From Bin80 sp965220935 (GTDB taxonomy: Bacteria; Bacteroidota; Rhodothermia; Rhodothermales; Bin80): a stretch of 64,000 bases of DNA. Below, in pieces: positions 59,231-64,000 of this stretch. The stretch spans positions 3,472,001-3,536,000 of the forward strand of contig OZ244857.1 in assembly GCA_965220935.1 (NCBI GenBank), given 5' to 3'. The number at the start of each line of letters is the position of its first letter. The first letter of the stretch is position 1. The position numbers and the translations under genes were made by a program. Below the pieces are notes generated by a model that ran no database searches, was not told the origin of the DNA, and saw only the letters and a program-made list of their open reading frames with translations.

Positions 59231-60322
59231 GTGCGCCTCCTCTTTGTCTCGCACTCATTTCCCCCTTTGGATTCTCCTCTTGAAAGTATTGGCGGCATGC
59301 AACGCGTAGCTGTGGAGCTTGCTGATGAACTCTCAAAAAGAGGCGATATCAATTACCAACAATTAATTCTTAGGAGTGCATGGAAATGGCATCACATTCA
59401 ATGTGGTCCATGGCTCATGGCAACTGCGCTACGCATATTGAGAATGGCCCTAAGGCGAGAAATGGATGTGGTATTATTCTCATCAATGGTGACGGGGGCC
59501 CTTGCATCCTTGATTCGTCATCCATGCACAGTGGCAAATATTCATCTGTGTGCAATTGCTCACGGCCGAGATGTCACGCTTCCTGGAATTTATCAGATCG
59601 CTCAGGTCCGTCGTACATTGAAAGCCTTGGACTGCGTTCTACCAGTCAGCAGAGCAACGGCTACAGAGTGCATCAACCGTGGAATGCCAGACTCTCGTAT
59701 TCAGGTGATCCCTAACGGGGTCAATCTTTCAAGATACAGTTTCGGGTCAGGTAGCCAAGGCAATGAGTTACATCTACTTAGCGTGGGGCGTCTGGTCACA
59801 CGAAAAGGGTTTGCTTGGTTTGTAGACACTGTCATGCCCCAGCTCCCACCACATATCCATTACAGGATCGCTGGCGTAGGACCTGAACATGATACCATCA
59901 AAGCGGCCATCGCTTCTCACGGACTACAAGAGCGCGTGCATCTATTGGGTCGCTGCTCAGACACGTCTCTGACCAAGCTCTACCATCAATCAGATCTTCT
60001 GATTATGCCAAACCTTCATGTAGAGGGAGATATGGAGGGCTTTGGTGTCGTGATGCTTGAAGCTGGAGCATCAGGAACTCCTGCTATTGCAGCAGATATT
60101 GAAGGGATTAGAGATGTGATTACTGACGGCATCAATGGATCGCTGATTCCCAGCGGAAACGCAGAGGCGTTTAAGAAGGCGATCCTCAGTTGCGCCTTGC
60201 TTGCCCAGTCAGCACGTGCACGCGTACGCGCCCACACCGAATCTCATTTTAGTTGGCCGGTTGTCACTCAGCGATACATTGATCACCTAAAAAGTCTACA
60301 TTCCAGCGCACGCTTGAACTAA
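59231..60322 (+). CDS. GT4-family glycosyltransferase
   Basis: 363 residues starting at GTG 59231 (MRLLFVSHSFPPLDSPLESI, GGMQRVAVELADELSKRG). The C-terminal donor-binding domain has SVGRLVTRKGFAWFVD, VGPEHDT and EGFGVVMLEAGASGTPAIA. It is a capsular or LPS-type glycosyltransferase of unknown specificity. The end overlaps the convergent TPR gene by 27 bases. Confidence 0.87.
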   Translation: MRLLFVSHSFPPLDSPLESIGGMQRVAVELADELSKRGDINYQQLILRSAWKWHHIQCGPWLMATALRILRMALRREMDVVLFSSMVTGALASLIRHPCTVANIHLCAIAHGRDVTLPGIYQIAQVRRTLKALDCVLPVSRATATECINRGMPDSRIQVIPNGVNLSRYSFGSGSQGNELHLLSVGRLVTRKGFAWFVDTVMPQLPPHIHYRIAGVGPEHDTIKAAIASHGLQERVHLLGRCSDTSLTKLYHQSDLLIMPNLHVEGDMEGFGVVMLEAGASGTPAIAADIEGIRDVITDGINGSLIPSGNAEAFKKAILSCALLAQSARARVRAHTESHFSWPVVTQRYIDHLKSLHSSARLN

Positions 60323-61513
60323 CTCCACCTTATCCATTTGATCGGTCTGAGCGTAGGCTTGAAATAGTGCCGTACAGATTTCAATCACCGAACGACCTTC
60401 TTCCATCTCGGCATACATCTTGGCTTTTTCTAAGGGTGCAATTGATAATTGATACAACCCTCTTCGTTCCTCCGATAAGACATCAATTTCTGCAAGAATA
60501 TTGGCTTCTTGCTCGTCCGTGATTTCATCACGACGCTCCCGCATATCGTCATCCAGCTCGGTAATCGTATCTTGCACAGAATTCGCCTTGTTGATATATG
60601 CAGCGCCAAGATTGTAATACGCATCTATATACATCGGATCAATCAGGGTTGCCATCTCAAGTTGTTCTATGGCTTCATCAAACAGATCAGATTGTAAGAG
60701 CAGGGATCCATAATTATAGCGATAGATCTTGTTATCTGGATTGTTTTCAACGGCCTCAGCATATCGTTGAAGTGCGCGCTGATCTTGACCCGTTTCAGAG
60801 TAGGCATTGAGCAAATAATTCTGTAGTTCCTGATCATCTGGGTACTCCGTTGCGGCTTCTTCCAGTAGGGCAACCGCTTGTTCAGCTCGTTGAGTTGTGA
60901 GATAGATTCTCGCCAAATAACTGTAAATCTCAGGATCTGGCCCTCCATACTCTAATGCGAGGGTTAGAGGTTCAACTGCTTCCTCGCTTTCGCCAGCGCC
61001 TAATAGAGCATAGGCCCAATTGATATACGGACCTGCAGAATCTGGTACTGCAACTGAGCTTGCCTGAAAATACTTCGCAGATTTTCTAAAATGCTCGGCT
61101 TGAAGCGTATCATCATCCGACACAGCTTGTGCGTTTCCGAATTCTTCAATCCCTGAATTAAACGTCTGATAATAAAAGATTTGGAGGCGGTTCATCACAT
61201 TCTCTGCTTCGCGGGGCCTCAACTCAACGACTTTCGTATAGGACTCCACCATTCCATTAACATGATCCAGATATGCTCCCATTGATCCCATCAATGAACT
61301 CTGATTTGCTTGAGCATCGTGAATCCTTGCCAGTAAATCCCATGTTTTATGATCATCTGGCTTATCATCTAATAACTCTTGGGCCAAGCGCATCGCCTCT
61401 TCATAATTTTGGTTGCTTAGGGCTCTATTCGCTTTTCGGAGTTGGGCATTGGCGACTGGAATGATGGCATGAACGGCCATGATAAGTGCGACAATAAATG
61501 AAATTCGTTTCAT
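60296..61513 (-). CDS. Exported TPR protein
   Basis: 405 residues. A signal peptide (MKRISFIVALIMAVHAIIPV, then ANAQ cleavage) is followed by TPR units (YINWAYALLGAGESEEAVEP, RYNYGSLLLQSDLFDEAIEQ, YIDAYYNLGAAYINKAN) and an acidic helical insert. It is a periplasmic or outer-membrane-associated scaffold. Such proteins often accompany gliding or secretion machinery in this group, but no partner is present here. Confidence 0.82.
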   Translation of the reverse strand: MKRISFIVALIMAVHAIIPVANAQLRKANRALSNQNYEEAMRLAQELLDDKPDDHKTWDLLARIHDAQANQSSLMGSMGAYLDHVNGMVESYTKVVELRPREAENVMNRLQIFYYQTFNSGIEEFGNAQAVSDDDTLQAEHFRKSAKYFQASSVAVPDSAGPYINWAYALLGAGESEEAVEPLTLALEYGGPDPEIYSYLARIYLTTQRAEQAVALLEEAATEYPDDQELQNYLLNAYSETGQDQRALQRYAEAVENNPDNKIYRYNYGSLLLQSDLFDEAIEQLEMATLIDPMYIDAYYNLGAAYINKANSVQDTITELDDDMRERRDEITDEQEANILAEIDVLSEERRGLYQLSIAPLEKAKMYAEMEEGRSVIEICTALFQAYAQTDQMDKVELVQACAGM

Positions 61514-61594
61514 GGGACTCAGTTTAATGTGAAAAAATTATAAGCAATATAATGTAGAACTCTCATGTTCATCAATTTTGTAACGTAGATCTTC

Positions 61595-62671
61595 TTACTT
61601 GAATTTTATCCACAGGGCATCCTTAAGATCAAAGGCCGATAGAGCAATTTTAAGAAATTTAATTTTGGCATTACTACTGTTATTGGATGATGTAAATAAA
61701 CCACTAGCAAGAGACTCTGGACCATGTTTTATTAGTTCTTCGTCAAATGATATCTTGAAAGCTTTTACTCCAGACTTTTCAGCTGCCACTTTAAGTTGAG
61801 ATGGATTCTGACGTGAAAGATGACGAAGGACATGCAAATACATATCTTTCCAATTCCCCCTATGCTCCTCACCTTGGAATAAATAGGTATCAATTTTTTT
61901 ACCCGTAGCATCGGATAGTTCAAAAATATTTACATCTACGGAACGAATCGATGGAGGGGCTTGAGACGGATCTGGTATAGGCAGTGGATCGGAATCTTTT
62001 GAAATCGTCAGTTTGGAAAAAACAATGGGTAGACATTTTTCAACACTCTTTTTCACACTTTGCCTCGTTGAACCAAAAATAGATTTAGATACAAAACTGA
62101 CAAACTTATCATCGGGAGATTTGAACTGCCTCTCAATAAAAGAATAGATTTTATCCTGAGCAGAGAGCGCAAGCGCTTCCATCTTTAGAGACATAGCATC
62201 AAATTTTTGAGGTGAAAACTGTTCTAAGTGCTTGATAATTTCCTCATTTACATCGCCTAACCGAAACTTTAGATATGGGTTACGATCTAGGAAATTAGGA
62301 TTAACTAAGTCCGTATAAAAACGAAATTCGTTACCGTTCGTCAGAATCGCAAAAGATACATCTAATACATTATTGAAGTACCGCTTCATCTGGCGCCAAT
62401 GATTGCCCAGAGGTTCGTCAAGCTTTTTCGCCTCAACAAAAATGATTGGTCTACCAGTCATGCCTTCTAGGAGTGCAAAATCTACTTTCCCCCCTTTGAT
62501 GTCTTTGGGGTCGGCTGAAAATTGTCCATGAACTGAATCAGGATCACTTGAATTATAACCCAGAGCCCGTAGAAACGGACGAATAAAATAGTCCTCTGTC
62601 AGGTTTTCTGGAAGATTTTGACCCTGAAGGTTTTCATATCTTTTCTTCAGTTTATCAATATGAGTTTTCAT
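61595..62671 (-). CDS. Orphan HsdR_N-like PD-(D/E)XK nuclease protein
   Basis: 358 residues. The N-terminal part fits the type I restriction R-subunit nuclease fold: LTEDYFIRPFLRALGY, then GGKVDFALLEG with RPIIFVEAKKLDE (the D...ExK triad) near residues 60-85, and SFAILTNGNEFRFYTD. There is no helicase part and no hsdM/hsdS nearby. The C-terminal ~110 residues (NIFELSDATGKKIDTYLF, WKDMYLHVLRHLSRQ) form a compact domain I cannot name. It is possibly a stand-alone defence or DNA-end-processing nuclease. Confidence 0.7.
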   Translation of the reverse strand: MKTHIDKLKKRYENLQGQNLPENLTEDYFIRPFLRALGYNSSDPDSVHGQFSADPKDIKGGKVDFALLEGMTGRPIIFVEAKKLDEPLGNHWRQMKRYFNNVLDVSFAILTNGNEFRFYTDLVNPNFLDRNPYLKFRLGDVNEEIIKHLEQFSPQKFDAMSLKMEALALSAQDKIYSFIERQFKSPDDKFVSFVSKSIFGSTRQSVKKSVEKCLPIVFSKLTISKDSDPLPIPDPSQAPPSIRSVDVNIFELSDATGKKIDTYLFQGEEHRGNWKDMYLHVLRHLSRQNPSQLKVAAEKSGVKAFKISFDEELIKHGPESLASGLFTSSNNSSNAKIKFLKIALSAFDLKDALWIKFK

Positions 62672-63268
62672 AACAGTGAACCCCCACTGAGATATCTGCG
62701 AACTTTGAAATATATTATAGACAAATACAGTTGAAGCATCTTACTACATTTCTGCGCCTGTTAGGTTCCAGAAACACAGAAAGGCCCGTAGAATAAAATT
62801 AATTTGACATCTATAAATCGGGTCATTGAGGATGAGAAATTTAGCATAGAATTAAAAGGGAATTTTCGTATGGATACTATGGAATATTTCAAACTCAGGT
62901 CTCCCATTTGAGTCGTTCAGTTTAATGACGACAATTATGTTTTAAGTGAGTGGATTTTGAAAATTCCTTGATGGTTAACACACTCTCATTGGTGGGGTAT
63001 TTAATATACGTGACTATTCCCCGCGCTGAAATACGGGGGTTTACGGCGCATTTGATAACTATTCAAGAAATGGAAATTCTATATTGTCGTAGATAGAAAT
63101 AAGCATCTGAATAAAGATTCTATTGAGATTGTCATCAGATACATTTTCTTAGAAAAAATCTGAACACGACCGAATTGAGACGGAGAAAATCTAGTCGCTC
63201 ACTTAGGGCATAGGATCTCTTAACATCCTATGTTTTGGCCGAAGTTAACAAAAAATATAGGATTGTAT
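62672..63268. other. Intergenic region with a hairpin
   Basis: About 600 bases with no gene. An 8-bp stem CATAGGAT / ATCCTATG at 63209-63232 followed by TTTT could be a weak terminator, and CCCCG...CGGGG near 63018-63038 a second hairpin. Nothing else is seen. Confidence 0.35.
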
Positions 63269-63628
63269 TTAGGTTGTTGAAGTTATCCTTTCAGCCAGTT
63301 CGCGGATAAATCGCCCAGAATCCATGACCATCTGTGGATGAGGTTCCAATAACTGGGCCGTTACCTGTTTGACATGAGCGATGTCTGTGATCTGCAGGAG
63401 TGCCTCTGACTCTGGATCTACAAGTAGATCCCCTTGCTGTAAAGATGCGGATGGACTCTCTACCAAGACAAGCCTCTGTGACAGATCTAGAATCAGGTTT
63501 TCACCATCCTGACCAACTAAGTGTGCCCACATCTCAAACAGCCATTCCTGTGTATTTGACCGTGGGTCCCGAAATCCTGCATAAATTCTCCGAATCATCC
63601 CGAGGTCAGGATTGATGCAAGTGCTCAT
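63269..63628 (-). CDS. Small protein of unknown function
   Basis: About 119 residues from ATG 63628 (MSTCINPDLGMIRRIYAGF). The sequence is acidic and mostly soluble (EWLFEMWAHLVGQDGENLIL, LLEPHPQMVMDSGRFIREL), with no recognised domain, signal or membrane helix. It stands alone between long non-coding stretches. Codon usage looks like its neighbours; the gene call is moderate. Confidence 0.5.
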   Translation of the reverse strand: MSTCINPDLGMIRRIYAGFRDPRSNTQEWLFEMWAHLVGQDGENLILDLSQRLVLVESPSASLQQGDLLVDPESEALLQITDIAHVKQVTAQLLEPHPQMVMDSGRFIRELAERITSTT

Positions 63629-63827
63629 CGATTGACATGTTCTATAAAACAAAAGATCTGAATATTTTTCCCGTAACTAATGAACGGCTGTCCTAATGAC
63701 ATGATCATTTTACCAGTTTTTCACATTTGTCAAGAAGGGCATGGACTTGTTTTTCAATACCACCAAACTACCTGGTTAAGTAAGGGAAGCCATAAAATCA
63801 ATCTATTTGTTGTAATGATACATTTAG

Positions 63828-64000
63828 GGTATCACAGATGGCTATGGTGGGCGTTATGGTGTGCCGATTCCCTCCATGCAAACATGGCTGATTGAAGAGT
63901 ATGTTGAAATGCAGAACCCTAAGAGAATGAGTTATACAAACAGGCACTTCACTAAAAAGGGGGCCTTCCGCTTTTTTTGTGAAAAAAGTCATGATTTTGC
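63828..64000 (+). pseudogene. C-terminal relic of the local AAA ATPase family (partial)
   Basis: In the plus-strand frame from 63828, RYGVPIPSMQTWLIEEY closely matches the tails LYSIPIPSMHDW and LYSIPIPSMRAW of the two AAA ATPases in this window. A stop (TAG 63825) cuts it off from any upstream part, and the frame is open to the window end. Only the tail is visible, so it is probably a third, decayed copy. Confidence 0.5.

Noticed and set aside
63680..63895. 71-codon plus-strand gene
   Set aside because: Composition is not protein-like, and it overlaps the AAA relic in another frame.
1..64000. tRNA or rRNA genes
   Set aside because: No T-loop-like GTTCGA/GTTCAA context with a cloverleaf or rRNA core was noticed by eye. 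A covariance search would be decisive.

Overview
The window looks like a chromosomal segment of a marine-type member of the Bacteroidota/Rhodothermota (FCB) group. The main evidence is a secreted LVIVD/choice-of-anchor-B protein ending in a type IX secretion sorting domain with a YPNPFNP motif, a BatA-like VWA membrane protein, large TPR proteins and a TRAP transporter. Phylum is inferred from these families only; there is no rRNA or tRNA in the window.

Layout. 1-8.9 kb is an accessory island: an AbiEi/AbiEii type IV toxin-antitoxin pair cut by the window start, a MerR regulator followed by a frameshifted VIT-VWA gene, and a Fic gene split by a 2.6 kb IS256-family element that carries a second, catalytically dead transposase paralogue. 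8.9-17.3 kb holds the most interesting locus. It is a minus-strand set of DndA-like cysteine desulfurase, DndC-like sulfur transferase, DUF262/HNH protein, SNF2 ATPase, ParB, ParB-HTH protein and beta-CASP metallo-beta-lactamase nuclease. It reads like a DNA-phosphorothioation-linked system that lacks DndB, DndD and DndE. 17.5-26.7 kb is mostly core (Fur, TPR, DedA-like, secreted LVIVD protein, RqcH, UppP, EcsC) with one decayed TnpB. 26.9-35.6 kb has an ISL3 element, an AAA ATPase, TRAP transporter genes, an SDR, an aminotransferase and an IS110 relic. 35.8-40.6 kb contains a DUF4062/HATPase regulator and a graveyard of group II intron, ISNCY, IS110 and TnpB pieces. 40.6-43.5 kb is a GT2 and gyrB.

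43.9-49.7 kb is a former two-gene operon (a DUF4365 protein plus an unrecognised ~400-residue partner). It has been destroyed by a 271 bp MITE-like element, an IS1634-family element and an IS4-like element, each with a readable target-site duplication. 50-63.6 kb holds a second AAA ATPase, hflX, a BatA-like protein, uvrA broken by one frameshift, two GT4 glycosyltransferases, a TPR protein, an orphan HsdR_N-like nuclease and a small unknown gene. The C-terminal relic of a third copy of the AAA family runs off the end.

Frameshifts are numerous in transposases, the VIT-VWA gene and uvrA, while gyrB, hflX, rqcH and similar genes are intact. This could be genuine decay or residual assembly indels, and raw reads are needed to separate the two.
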